This document shows positions 12,365-22,911 of a stretch of 64,000 nt of DNA, one piece after another. This stretch comes from Erythroxylum novogranatense. Its lineage: Eukaryota > Streptophyta > Magnoliopsida > Malpighiales > Erythroxylaceae. The stretch spans positions 29,764,214 to 29,828,213 of the forward strand of contig CM057228.1 of assembly GCA_029891385.1 (NCBI GenBank). Reading direction: 5' to 3'. The number at the start of each line of letters is the position of its first letter. The stretch's first letter is position 1. A model generated the notes under the pieces. The model ran no database searches, was not told where the DNA came from, and saw only the letters and a list, made by a program, of their open reading frames with translations. Position numbers and translations under genes: made by a program.

Positions 12365-15300
12365 TGTAACGTCCCACCCCTTCCTGGAAGGGTAAAATAG
12401 GAAATTTGTCATAGGATGTGATTGATAAGGAATAATTAATAATGTTCATGCATAATAGGATTGATACACAGTATCCATTGTGTACATGGAATTTCGGTAT
12501 ATGCATTCATGACATTCCCGGTAATTGGGCCTAACGGCATTTTATTGTGATTAACGTGGTTATGGGATTTGAAAAATTATTCTGAGTGCGCCATTGAGCG
12601 TTTTACATTTTTTGAGATTTATAGAAATTTTTCTGGAATTTTCTGAAGAAACTTTCCGGATCGGCAAAATCGTCGATAACTGGCCTAAACATGTTTTGGG
12701 GTAGAAAAGGTGATTTTCGTGATTGAAAAATTATTTGGAGTGCACTGCTACATGTTTTATAATTTTGGGGAATTTCATTAATTCTCAGAAAAATAATTCG
12801 GGGAAATTCGGATCAAAAAATCGCCAATCGATTAATGAACCTATTGATTTTTACTATTATTTGGAACTATTATTTTGGTGGGACCTAAGGAGAACCCTTA
12901 TATATATTGTTGGAACCGAAATTGTGGATATATATTGATTAAAGTGATGAAATCTTTTGACTTTTCTTCATTTCTTTATTAGTTGTCAAGTGTCCTACCA
13001 CTTTGTCTTATTCCCATCCTTGTAAAGTCGGCAACTCATGATAAAGGAGTGAAAAAAAAAGGTTGAATTATTGCTTGAGCCATCATCATCCGAAACCTAC
13101 TTGAGTTCCTCTCTCCATCGATTTTTCTCTTTTGGTTCTAGCTAAATCACTCCTTTCTTCTACCTTTTAAACACTTCCTCTCATGTATGCAAGCAACCCT
13201 CTTACCTCCCTTTGCAAGTGATGATGTCGTGTATGAGTGGGAGAAGCTAGGAAGTTGTGATAGTTGGAGAATTGAGGAGATGGAAGCTTTGACTAGGTAA
13301 GGTTTATGTTAAGTTTTCATTATGTATTTCATGAATTATAGTTATTAGATGCATTCATTTGGTGTTATGGTGCATTAAAGATGATGTATGATGCATAATT
13401 AGAGTTTGAATTGTTGGATAAAGTATGCTTGTGTAAGGTATGAATGAGGGTTAGTGAATGAATATGGTTTAGATTGCTTTGAGCTTGGTTTTGATTGATT
13501 CTTGATGACTACTCTTGCATGGAATTTATGAAGTAAGTGCTGCCAAATTGAGATGGATATTCCTAGTGAATGTATGAGTGTTGTAGGGACTGATTTTGTG
13601 CCCATTTGGATGCTTAGTGATGTGTTAGTGGCATTGAAAATGATAGAAGTTAAGTTTAGTACCAAAGCTGGAAAATTGGTTTTTGACCTATTACACTGAT
13701 TTAAGCATAACTCATTGTGTGGTTATCCAAATGAGGCAAGGTTTGTGCCCAATGAAACTTTGGGATGTTGGCTTCAATTTAGTGTGAAATAGGTGTTGTT
13801 GAATTGTAATTTTAGAGGGTCGAAATTTTGCATGGGAAGTTACTGTTTTATTGCCTGTGAACAGTAACCGAAACCTTAACCTATGAGTTTTGCTGATTTT
13901 TATAAATTAATTGACATGGAATTTAGGAAAATGGTTTTCATGGAAGTTGTAGCATATTGAATTATATTTCCATTGCTTCTGATCTTGTTATTTTTAGAAT
14001 TGTATATTGGGAGATATGAATTGATTACTAATGACTGGTTTTGAGCATTTTGGATGAAACCTAGCTTAAGTGTGATTTTATGAGTTTACTGATTGGAGGC
14101 AATTTTAACATTTTATGTGGACTGAATTGGTGTGAGTGAGCTTCTGAAAAGTTGTAGAGGAAGAGATTACCTTGAAATTGATATATGGTTTGTAATTTTT
14201 AGAAGTCAGAATTGGGAGTTATGATTTTGCAAAAATGAACCCTACATTAGGTTATGAATGGCTGATCATAACAGTAGCTTCCATAACAGTTTTGAAATTG
14301 TTAGAGATCGAGTTGGATGATGAGTGCTTCATGAAAATTGAAGTTTGAGATGTTATCTTTATAGGGATATAAAGTTCTGATTTTACTGACTTGTGTATAG
14401 GAGATATGCTTGTTGTAAGGTTACTGCCCAAATTGAAGGATTGCAGGGACAGTAACATTAAATGAATTAATGGACTTGCTTAGAAATAGAATCTGATTTT
14501 GGATTGTTCATGAAAATTGTTGAGGACAATGTGAACTTATTGACCATATTTTTGTGGTAATTTATTTCTGAAGAATCAGTGAGTTATGAAAGTGTCAAGG
14601 TACTGCCCTGTGTTAATGGGAATTGAGTAGGCAGAAGGTTTGATGGGATATTTGACACCCTTAGGGTTGGAATTGATTTTTATGGTCCTCTTGAGAATTG
14701 TAGAGCTTTTCATAAGCTCTCCAACAAGGTATAGTTTGCATTTTTCAGAAATGTGTAGAAAGAGTTATGGGTGTTGGAAGTTTGGTTGGAAATCAGAAAA
14801 TAAAGGGAAAAATAAGGGCAATATTTATATATATTACTTGTTGAATTTTGATTTCTTTTGTGAATAATTTTTCCGTCCGACGTCCGATTGACTTGATTCT
14901 AGAGACATCGGATTCATTGAATATTGAATTTCATTTTATAAGAAATTGGGAATTTTTAGACGGGAAATCGACGTGGCCCCGGGTGACGAAACTTTTAATC
15001 ACTGTTTTATTTAATTGGGGACCTATAGAGGTCCGAATTGCGCACCGTCAGCGCCAATAGGTTTCTGAATTTTTGATGAATTTTTATAATGGAAAAAAAA
15101 AGGGGGATTAGGGCCGGGAATTCATGAACATGCATATATCATCAACATGAGCACAAATTTCATATTTAGTGACTCGTACTTTTCCGATTCATATAGAGGC
15201 CAATTGGGCGTCGATTGACCGACGTCACGTAGACTTCCGGCATTAGCTCGAAGTAATAGGTGAGTAACCTAGTTGGTTTCTCAAATTTCGGTTGTTTACA

Positions 15301-16343
15301 TGCTCAACGTGAATTACGTGCAAAAGTGAATTGAATGATCAATGCATGACTCTTTGGCATGTATGGGATTGTATTGTATGATTTTACTTGTCTTGAATGA
15401 TACCGACATCGATAGATCGGGCTTTATAGCCATCATATTGAACATCTTGCTATATCGGGCTTTATAGCCATATCATTGACTTATCGCTACATCGGGCTTT
15501 ATAGCCAAACACCGTACATTCATCGAATACTACATCGCATGCATAATTGCATGATCGATAATGGACGTGCCCAAGTTGCTATTTTTACCGATAAGAGCTT
15601 CAAGCTCTCATATCATCTTGACCGCCTCGAGCCCGAGAGGAGAAATCCTCACGCGTCCCCACCGAACACCGATCGAGCACTTGGGCACACTTCAATAATG
15701 GAAAGAGTCACATATGCATTGCATTCGCATAAATGACCGCTCGTGACATGTACCGCTTTTGTAATGGCATGAATTATCGTGAATGGTTTTCATTTCGGAC
15801 ATTGTTATTGATCGCCATCGGTAATTGATTATTATTTGATCGCGTCATGCGCCATGGGCGTAATGCATGATTTAGAGTGAACCATCGATGATGGTTTCTC
15901 ACCGAGTTCGCAAAACTCACCCAAAATTTGCATCTATTTTTCAGGTCTGAAGAATACCCGTTTGACACGGAGTATGTCTCTCAGAAAAGCAAAGGGTACT
16001 AGTCGGGATCGATTAGGTATCGCATTAGTGTCTTAGTAAATTGTGTTCCGCAATCATTGTATAACAAGGCTTTGTATTATTCTCGAGCCCATTGTGGTTT
16101 TAATGTTTTATCGCATTGATCGATTGTAAATTATTACCGGATGACCGTAATAATCAAACCTGGTTTATATTGAACACGGGTTTTATTTACTTCTTTGTGT
16201 TTGCCGCTTAACGTGGAATCAATGGCTTCAAAAAATGTATATCGAGATTTAAATCGATCGATGTAGACGCCACTCTCGCGGGGCACGGACTCGGATATCA
16301 CCAACGATATCGGGTTCCGGTCTTGCGGGAGTGGGGTGTTACA
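12365..16343 (+). repeat. 3' LTR of the LARD-like element
   Basis: Direct repeat of 4664-8648. From about 15340 to the end it carries many clustered substitutions and small indels relative to the 5' LTR. Nearly every CTG of the sister copy is replaced by CCG, TCG or TTG-containing strings; see findings. Confidence 0.95.
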
Positions 16344-16925
16344 TTAAGCTTGCCAGTCAATTCATTAACATCCCACTTTTTCTTAATATTGTTATAGTTA
16401 ATTTGAAAAGCACCATATTCAGAAGGCAGTGAGTTCAAAACAAACTAACTAGAAAGAAATCATCTATAATCATATATAATGTCTTCAATCTTGCTGCAAT
16501 ATTAGTCATCTCAATAGTATGTTCTTGTATACTCCACAACCCATCAAACTTCATGGTCAGTGAGTTGTTCCATTAGTGTACTAGCAAGTGACTTATCTAC
16601 AGAACGAAAGCGTTCTCCACAAACTTTAGGTATTCCTTTGTATTTTCTATTTGTGGAATAGTAGTCTTGATGTTATTCGCTATAGTCATTCACATAAGCA
16701 CGAGACTCAATCTGTTAGACCGTATCTAAGCTTTATATTTGGACTTCTTTTCTTCACTGCTTAAATCAGTAATAGTAGCTGGTTGTTCTTACAAAAGTGT
16801 CAAGTCAAGATTCGACACACCTAAGTAAAAATTGACTTGTTCATTCCATTAAGAGAAGTTCAATCCATTAAGAAGCTTGTGAATGAAGTTAAATTGCTGC
16901 AAATAAAACATAGATACTCATAATT
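16344..16925 (-). mobile_element. Decayed Ty1/copia element, 5' part (gag)
   Basis: This continues the copia element broken at 4663. Translated on the minus strand across several stops it gives gag text such as YNNIKKKWDVNELTGKL (16344-16410), which joins to IQEKNRLKNKG at 4620-4660 as in intact copia gag proteins. Further upstream, broken frames show pieces like KEYLKFVEERS-type gag. The gag start is near 16900. The 5' LTR was not identified; it may lie within 16926-17800. Confidence 0.75.
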
Positions 16926-17840
16926 AATTCTATGATAGATTCAGATCAAACATCAGAGTATATTATAGAACACCTTTAGGTATATACTACAACACACAAT
17001 TAGAAATAAATGTCACTTTTCATCATTATCAACAAATTAAAATTCTAAACTAAACACCTATGTCATCTTTGGATAAACAAAATATATTTGACTTAAGAAA
17101 TTTAATTCCTTCAATCATACTCACCGATCATAGAATAAATGATTTTCCTTTGGATAAATCCTAAAGTTCTAATAATCAATGAACATTTATTCATCAATTT
17201 GCCTAATTGGCATTTTATGAGTGTCACGAATAAATAACTATTTTATGCATGATATCTTTTATCATTTATTTTGATAAAATTAGTTTGGTCACTTAGGTGA
17301 GTACAAACAAATTTTAATCATACTATTAAATATAAATAATAATAATAATAATATATTCATAAGATGAAAACATAATTCCAAAAGTTATTTTGGATTAACG
17401 GCTTTGTAAAAACCACACACTTTGGAAAAAACAAGTTCATATGGTGATTTTGGATTAATGCTTTGGGAAAACTAAATTTATATGATAGATATCACTTTGA
17501 AAGTGTTTCATACTAAAAAGAACGACATCCAAAACTTGACTTTTACAAGAGAGAAGCTATTGGTTTTGCTTCATACTTTTATCCATATATTGATACAACG
17601 TGTTAAATGCATATAAGAACATAAGACAACATAGTGAAATACATTAAATGCATATAAGACAAAAACAACACATAATAAATCCTAGAGGAATGCATATGGG
17701 AATCTAGATTTTGAGAGAACCAATGACAACGACAACATACATTAAATGCGTTAAGACAAAACATCACATATTAAATGCCTAGAAGAGTGCACGAATCATA
17801 CATTGTGAGATTACAAGTGCGAAGATTTTAAAATATACTA
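16926..17840. other. AT-rich spacer, possibly copia leader/LTR remnant
   Basis: No gene seen. Short direct repeats at about 17600-17790 (variants of ACATTAAATGCATATAAGAC, three copies) and a (AAT)n tract at 17335-17352. The position suggests leftover copia leader or LTR, but no clear LTR pair was found. Confidence 0.4.
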
Positions 17841-18147
17841 CTCCCTCTTATTTATAATAAGAATCATTTTAAAAAAAATACATGCTTATTAAGAAAGTTA
17901 ATAAAATTATAAATATATCCTTATTAATACTCTTATAAAATTACCTCATGATTTCGATAATCAACATCTTAAATTACGTTGAGAGAGAAATTATCTTAAA
18001 ATTGTGATTTGTATAATTAAGATGAGAGAGAAATGAAAGGTTAATTTTGGAAGAAAAATTATAAACATGCATACAAAGTCAAGAATGACACTTATTTTGA
18101 ATAATTAAAATATATCTAAAACGACATTTATTATAAATCGGAGGGAG
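17841..18147. mobile_element. Stowaway-like MITE (Tc1/mariner type)
   Basis: 307 bp, starting CTCCCTC and ending GAGGGAG, flanked by TA on both sides (17839-17840 and 18148-18149). The inner ends are also complementary (TTATTTATAATAAGAA against TTTATTATAAATCG). TA target duplication and CTCCCTC termini are the hallmark of Stowaway elements. It has no coding capacity. Confidence 0.88.
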
Positions 18148-18149
18148 TA

Positions 18150-19915
18150 GAAATTAGTAGACAAATTCTTCAACACTCATTATTCATGATTTGCGGTGGA
18201 ATAATTATAAAATTCTGTAAGGTAAAATTGATTTTCTCTAGATTATAAAGGATCTTGAAATCAATAATTTTTTTATATCTAGATTCAACGAAGAAGGCAT
18301 GATATCTTATATGCGTAGAAAATAAAATTAGTTTCTCTCCCCTTCTCCTTTTCTTTTCTTTGTACGCTCTTTTCAGATGAATGTTTAAAGTTGTTCTTAA
18401 AACATATATAATATGACAAAGAGAGGAAATTTTATGTGTATGATAAGTCCATCAAGTATTAATGTCATTAACTAACAGATGAGATTTTTCTATATTAATA
18501 ATTTCTCTAATAATATCAGATTGAGTAGTTACAGCTGAATATGAAATTACTATCCTCAATCCCTAAATCTTAAGGCCATTTGGAAAATTGCCTTACGGCA
18601 ACTTCCAACATCAAGCATTTGTCTCTGGATAATGCTGGTGTAGTGACAGTTGGAAAAAAACAAAGCACACGAGTAGGGTACACTTTGAGTATTGCTAAGA
18701 TGAAGAAGAAGCTTGAATTGAACAAGAACTTCAAACTCGACTTGAAGAGAGGCAGCGACATTAGGAGAGGCATCAGTTGACTTTGATTCGCGTCATCGGA
18801 CATTTTCAGCCTGTTACGTTTTATCCCCAAAATATCTTCTTGGATTTTGTCTTGATGGTTAGAGATTTTCCAGTAATCAATGTTTATTGTTCATGACAAA
18901 CTAAACTTATGAGCAGTAGATGTTGTCAAAATGCGTGTTTCTCGTATACGCTTGTCGGTGTTACTTCAGGACCCATCTAAACATGTGTTTCATCTAGTTA
19001 CTAACAAACTCAAACTTTGGAGCTATGAACATGTGGCCTCCTGGAAGCGCCACTCTCCAGGTTGAAATGCTAATGAATTAAGTGGCTTAACTCATCTTAT
19101 TGTCAACATTTCTTGGAACAGGCTTTTCAAATCTGAAGTATGTATCAGAATATCATCGAAACAATAGCCGCTGCTTCAAGCTTGCTCAAAATGAGGTTGT
19201 TTTTTGACAGTGAAGCTCATCACTGCCAACTAAACTCTATGTTGACAATAATTAGTCCTCATAGAGCTAAAACTTAAAAAGAAAATTATTATCAGACATT
19301 GATGAAACCTGAACACCCTACTCTTTGATAATTTGGATCCATGCAAGTTAAAAAGTATGACGAAGTGTTATAAGCATTCGCCATTTACCAAGTTTTTGTT
19401 TTACCAGGGTACTTGAGCATCCAAATGTATCATCGACCCTTGACTGGTTTCCCTAGTAAAACAACTACCCAACAATAACAACTGCCTTAAATTTCATCCT
19501 CGGATCATAATCAGTTGATCGTTTTTAACAATTCATTTATTCTATAACGCCTTATCAATCTTCCCAAAGGAAAAACGGAAGTCATAGTTTGTCAGTTCAG
19601 ATCAGAGCTAGTATTAACCCTGCCATTTGCTATCTGAATTTGCAACTGGAGTATGTACAACAGAGGTGATGCATTAGTATCAGCAAACGAATCATAACCA
19701 TCATTGGGGTGAATACCTTGACTCTATTCTCGAGTTCAACAGGAGTGATCCTGCCACTTGAGTGACCAATCCTCACCAAAGATATTTTTCCCAGTATGTC
19801 CATTCTCCAATCACGTGTGACTAAAGCTCCTTGACCAGGCAGCTCAGAAGGCCGAAGGACAATCCAAACACTTTAAGAAGGGTAAAAGCAAAAACTTTTG
19901 AGATATTCCTCATCC
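18150..19915. other. Intergenic region downstream of the PPR gene
   Basis: No gene recognised. A plus-strand frame at 18580-18780 (66 codons, Lys-rich) and an overlapping minus frame show no family I know. The part next to 19916 probably holds the PPR 3' untranslated region. Confidence 0.5.
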
Positions 19916-22465
19916 TTAGAACGCCTCAACAGTTTCAAAATTATCACTCCTTATCACCATATTCATCTTGAGACTAATCACCACCTCAAATATCTCATCT
20001 TCACTCGTAGACGAACAATCGCCAGAGAAGAAGACATGCATAGTATTTCTCAATTCGATCCAACTGCATCCAGGAATCTTTTTCAGCCGTTTTTCTCTCA
20101 TTGATGCCAACAGATTTACTGTCCTATCCCACAATTCAGCTTCTCCATATATATTTAGAAGTTGAATATAATTGCTGCTCCTGCTTGGTTCTATCTTTAA
20201 TAGCTTACCAGCTGCCAGTTCCCCAAGCTCCACATCACGATGCACTCTACTGGAACACAGCAAAGATAACCAAATACTACTGTCTGGTTCAAAAGGCATC
20301 TTGTCTACAAAGCTGTACGCATCATCCAGGCATCCTGCGCGGCCCAAGAGATCAACAACATTTGCATAATGCTCCATCCTTGGCTCAATCCCGTAATCTG
20401 TTATCATTGATTGAAACAGGAATAGGCCTTCTTCAACAAAACCAGAGTGATTACAAGATGAGAGCAGAGAAATGAATGTAACATCATCAGGTCGGATTCC
20501 ACAACTTTTCATCTCCTCAAATTTTCTCATCGCTTTCAAGCACTCCCCATGAGATCCATGACCAGCAATTATTGAATTCCATGTTACCAAGTCTTTCTTT
20601 GCCATAGTTTGAAATATACGCTGTGCATACTTCATGAACCCACATTTGAGGTACATATCTATTAATTTGTTCTCCGTTTGAAGATCTAGAGAAATATTCA
20701 GCCTTGTCAGGTAAGCGTGCACAGCCTTCCCTTTAATCAATGCTGCTACTGATGAAATGGCAACAAGGATGGTGGTAATGGAGACAGAGTCTGGATGTAG
20801 ACCATGCTCCATAATCTGAGAGAAAAGACTAATGGACAGTTCTGGGAGGCCATTTCGGCAATGGCAAGAAATGATAGAATTCCAGGCGACAAGATTCTTA
20901 TATGGCATGTCAGAAAATACATTTTGAGCATTCTCCTGGAAACCACTTTTGGAGTACATGTCTATCAATGAACTTGCAACAAAAACATCCAAGTTCAACC
21001 CAGATTTAATAACAAATCCATGTATTATGCAGCCCAAATCTACATTTTCCATTCCTGTAAATGCGCTAATCATGCTTGCAATAATACTTGAATCTGGTTT
21101 CAGTCCTTCAGCCTCCATTTCTTTGAAAAAATGTATAGCCTCCTCATACTCCCCATTTTGGCAAAAACCAGATATGATGGAGCCCCATGCAACCACATCT
21201 CTGTCCTCCATTGTATTGAAAATTGAAATAGCTTCATCAATACTACCATTTTTGGAGTACATGATCAGCAATGCAGTAACTGCAGCAATATCAATTGGAA
21301 CAGGTCTCTTGACCAAGTCCGTGTGAATCAATCTCCCAAAATCATATAATCCAACCCCACTGCAACAAGGCAAAATATTTGACAGTGTGAAAGAATCAGG
21401 GAGAATTTCGCATGATCTCATGTGTTTGTAAATTTTAAAGGCGTCACAAACAAGTCCATTATAAACATAGGCTGAAACCATAGCATTCCATGAACCAATT
21501 TCTTTGTCAGATGCTTGATGGAAAACCTTTTCAGCATCTTCAACCAAAGTGCACCTGCCATACATCGACAAAAGAGAATTACTAACAAAAGTGTCATTTT
21601 CAAAGCCCATCTTCACGACATCAGAATGAACCTGCTGGCCAAGAGTCAAAAGTTCACCTTGACAACAGGCAATCAAAGTACTGCTAAAAGATCCTGATAC
21701 AAGTTTGACATTCTCATTCTTAGCCCAGACATACAACTCCAAGCCATGTTCCCACAAAGAAATCTCACAAAAGCCTCGAATCATAATATTCCATGAGACA
21801 ACGTTGTTCTTCTGTTTCAACTTCACAAAGAAACGCCAAGCATCCATTGGTCTTCCACAATCAAAGTACATGCTAATGACCGCAGTCTCCAAGAATGGGT
21901 CAACTGAAGGCATATTTCTAACAATAAATCCATGAATCTGTTTCCCTTCCAAAATCGAACCACATTCACCAAGCAGAGTACACAGAGAGTAAGCGTCAGG
22001 CCTAACACCTAATGTCTGCATTCGACGGAACTCAAGAATACCCTCTCTAAAGTGACCAAAACGAAAGAACCCACCAATAATGGAATTCCAAACAGTGACA
22101 TCATGGAGGGAAACATGACACGCAGGAAATTTATCAAACAAGTTGACTGCGTCAGTAAGAGACCCACATTTGACATACATATTGATAAGCGAAGAGGTGA
22201 TGAAAGGATCGGAGTACAAACCATAGGTGAGGAGTGTGGAATGGAGGGCTTTGCCATAGTGGATAATAGAGAGAGAAGCGCAGGCCTTGAGTAGAGATGG
22301 GTAGGTGTAGTTTGTGGCGGCTTGAGGATTCCTAGAATACAGGTATAGAGCTTCTAAATATTGTCCTTCGCGAACACAAGCTTTGATCTTATGGTTGGAA
22401 AAAGAAGAAGAAGAGAGTGTTCTTGTCAAGTGCCTTGAGTGTTTAGGACAACTCAAGCGTCGCAT
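19916..22465 (-). CDS. Pentatricopeptide repeat protein, PLS/E class (At2g40720-like)
   Basis: A single-exon frame of 849 residues, the usual intronless form of this family. It is an organellar RNA-binding protein family acting in editing, splicing or processing. The N-terminus is Arg/Ser-rich (MRRLSCPKHSRHLTRTLSSS), consistent with mitochondrial or plastid import. PPR motifs follow throughout, with typical signatures such as FITSSLINMYVKCG, DVTVWNSIIGGF, NVVSWNIMIRGF and DVVAWGSIISGF. Near the end come DDVTFISLLSSCNHSGFVEEG, YANVVDLLGRAG and GCSWIEL, which mark an E-type tail; there is no DYW deaminase. Remembered Arabidopsis At2g40720 (860 aa) aligns along the whole length. The frame is open back to 22486, but only through a GTG; the first ATG is at 22465, with an in-frame TAA just upstream at about 22503. 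A LINE ends about 25 bp upstream, so the original promoter is now some 12 kb away. Whether the gene is still expressed is unknown. Confidence 0.93.
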   Translation of the reverse strand: MRRLSCPKHSRHLTRTLSSSSFSNHKIKACVREGQYLEALYLYSRNPQAATNYTYPSLLKACASLSIIHYGKALHSTLLTYGLYSDPFITSSLINMYVKCGSLTDAVNLFDKFPACHVSLHDVTVWNSIIGGFFRFGHFREGILEFRRMQTLGVRPDAYSLCTLLGECGSILEGKQIHGFIVRNMPSVDPFLETAVISMYFDCGRPMDAWRFFVKLKQKNNVVSWNIMIRGFCEISLWEHGLELYVWAKNENVKLVSGSFSSTLIACCQGELLTLGQQVHSDVVKMGFENDTFVSNSLLSMYGRCTLVEDAEKVFHQASDKEIGSWNAMVSAYVYNGLVCDAFKIYKHMRSCEILPDSFTLSNILPCCSGVGLYDFGRLIHTDLVKRPVPIDIAAVTALLIMYSKNGSIDEAISIFNTMEDRDVVAWGSIISGFCQNGEYEEAIHFFKEMEAEGLKPDSSIIASMISAFTGMENVDLGCIIHGFVIKSGLNLDVFVASSLIDMYSKSGFQENAQNVFSDMPYKNLVAWNSIISCHCRNGLPELSISLFSQIMEHGLHPDSVSITTILVAISSVAALIKGKAVHAYLTRLNISLDLQTENKLIDMYLKCGFMKYAQRIFQTMAKKDLVTWNSIIAGHGSHGECLKAMRKFEEMKSCGIRPDDVTFISLLSSCNHSGFVEEGLFLFQSMITDYGIEPRMEHYANVVDLLGRAGCLDDAYSFVDKMPFEPDSSIWLSLLCSSRVHRDVELGELAAGKLLKIEPSRSSNYIQLLNIYGEAELWDRTVNLLASMREKRLKKIPGCSWIELRNTMHVFFSGDCSSTSEDEIFEVVISLKMNMVIRSDNFETVEAF

Positions 22466-22490
22466 CGCCCACGAATGAGAGTACACTAAC

Positions 22491-22508
22491 TTCGTTACAC
22501 ATTAACTT
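22491..22508. repeat. LINE target-site duplication, left copy
   Basis: TTCGTTACACATTAACTT, identical to 34536-34553, next to the T-run (LINE poly-A on the minus strand). Confidence 0.95.
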
Positions 22509-22911
22509 TTTTTTTTTAATCAAATCAAATTTATTAAATTAACGAAAACATCAAACCGGAAGAAGCATCTAAACCTAAAGTCAATAGGCTTTACCCTATA
22601 ATATCTGAACCTAGAACCTCTTTTGAATTGATAACAAGCGACGGACAATCAAGAGAAAGAACGGAAACAATACTATGTAGGATAGAATCCCACTCAAACC
22701 GGTCTGCATGTAATAAAGTCACCCTTACTAATGTATGAACAACCTTATTAACATTCCGAGAAGTCCAATGGAAGGACAAAAACTGAAAAAAAATTTGAAA
22801 CGAGAGACATTCAGCCAACACTGTACCAACCTCTAACAGATTGCTGGAAGAGTTATTAAGATGATTAATTGCACCTAAACAATCCGACTCGATGATAATC
22901 CGATCCAGACA

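Larger units (their letters stand above)
4664..16343 (+). mobile_element. LARD-like LTR retrotransposon (long LTRs, non-coding interior)
   Basis: An 11.7-kb element bounded by two LTRs of 3985 and 3979 bp, both starting TGTAACGTCCCACC and ending GGGGTGTTACA. A tRNA-iMet primer site follows the 5' LTR, and a purine tract precedes the 3' LTR, so it reads on the plus strand. The interior is only 3.7 kb and has no gag or pol frame. LTRs of ~4 kb with a ~3.5-kb non-coding interior are the defining proportions of LARDs (barley Sukkula type), which depend on another element's proteins. The TTCGAGGACGAA motif before the polypurine tract resembles Del/Tekay chromoviruses, the likely helper group. It lies inside copia gag. 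Flanking bases (AATAA left, TTAAG right) are not a clean 5-bp duplication. Confidence 0.85.

Noticed and set aside
14640..14867. 75-codon frame conserved in both LARD LTRs (also at 6940-7167)
   Set aside because: Identity follows from LTR duplication, not from protein selection; no known domain.
4659..16348. 5-bp target duplication for the LARD-like element
   Set aside because: Left AATAA and right TTAAG do not match cleanly; the insertion is instead supported by continuity of copia gag across it.
18570..18830. Overlapping 66- and 86-codon frames downstream of the PPR gene
   Set aside because: No recognisable family, no splice support, no neighbours suggesting a gene.
22466..22486. PPR start seven codons earlier at 22486
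   Set aside because: That codon is GTG; the first ATG is at 22465 and an in-frame TAA lies just upstream.
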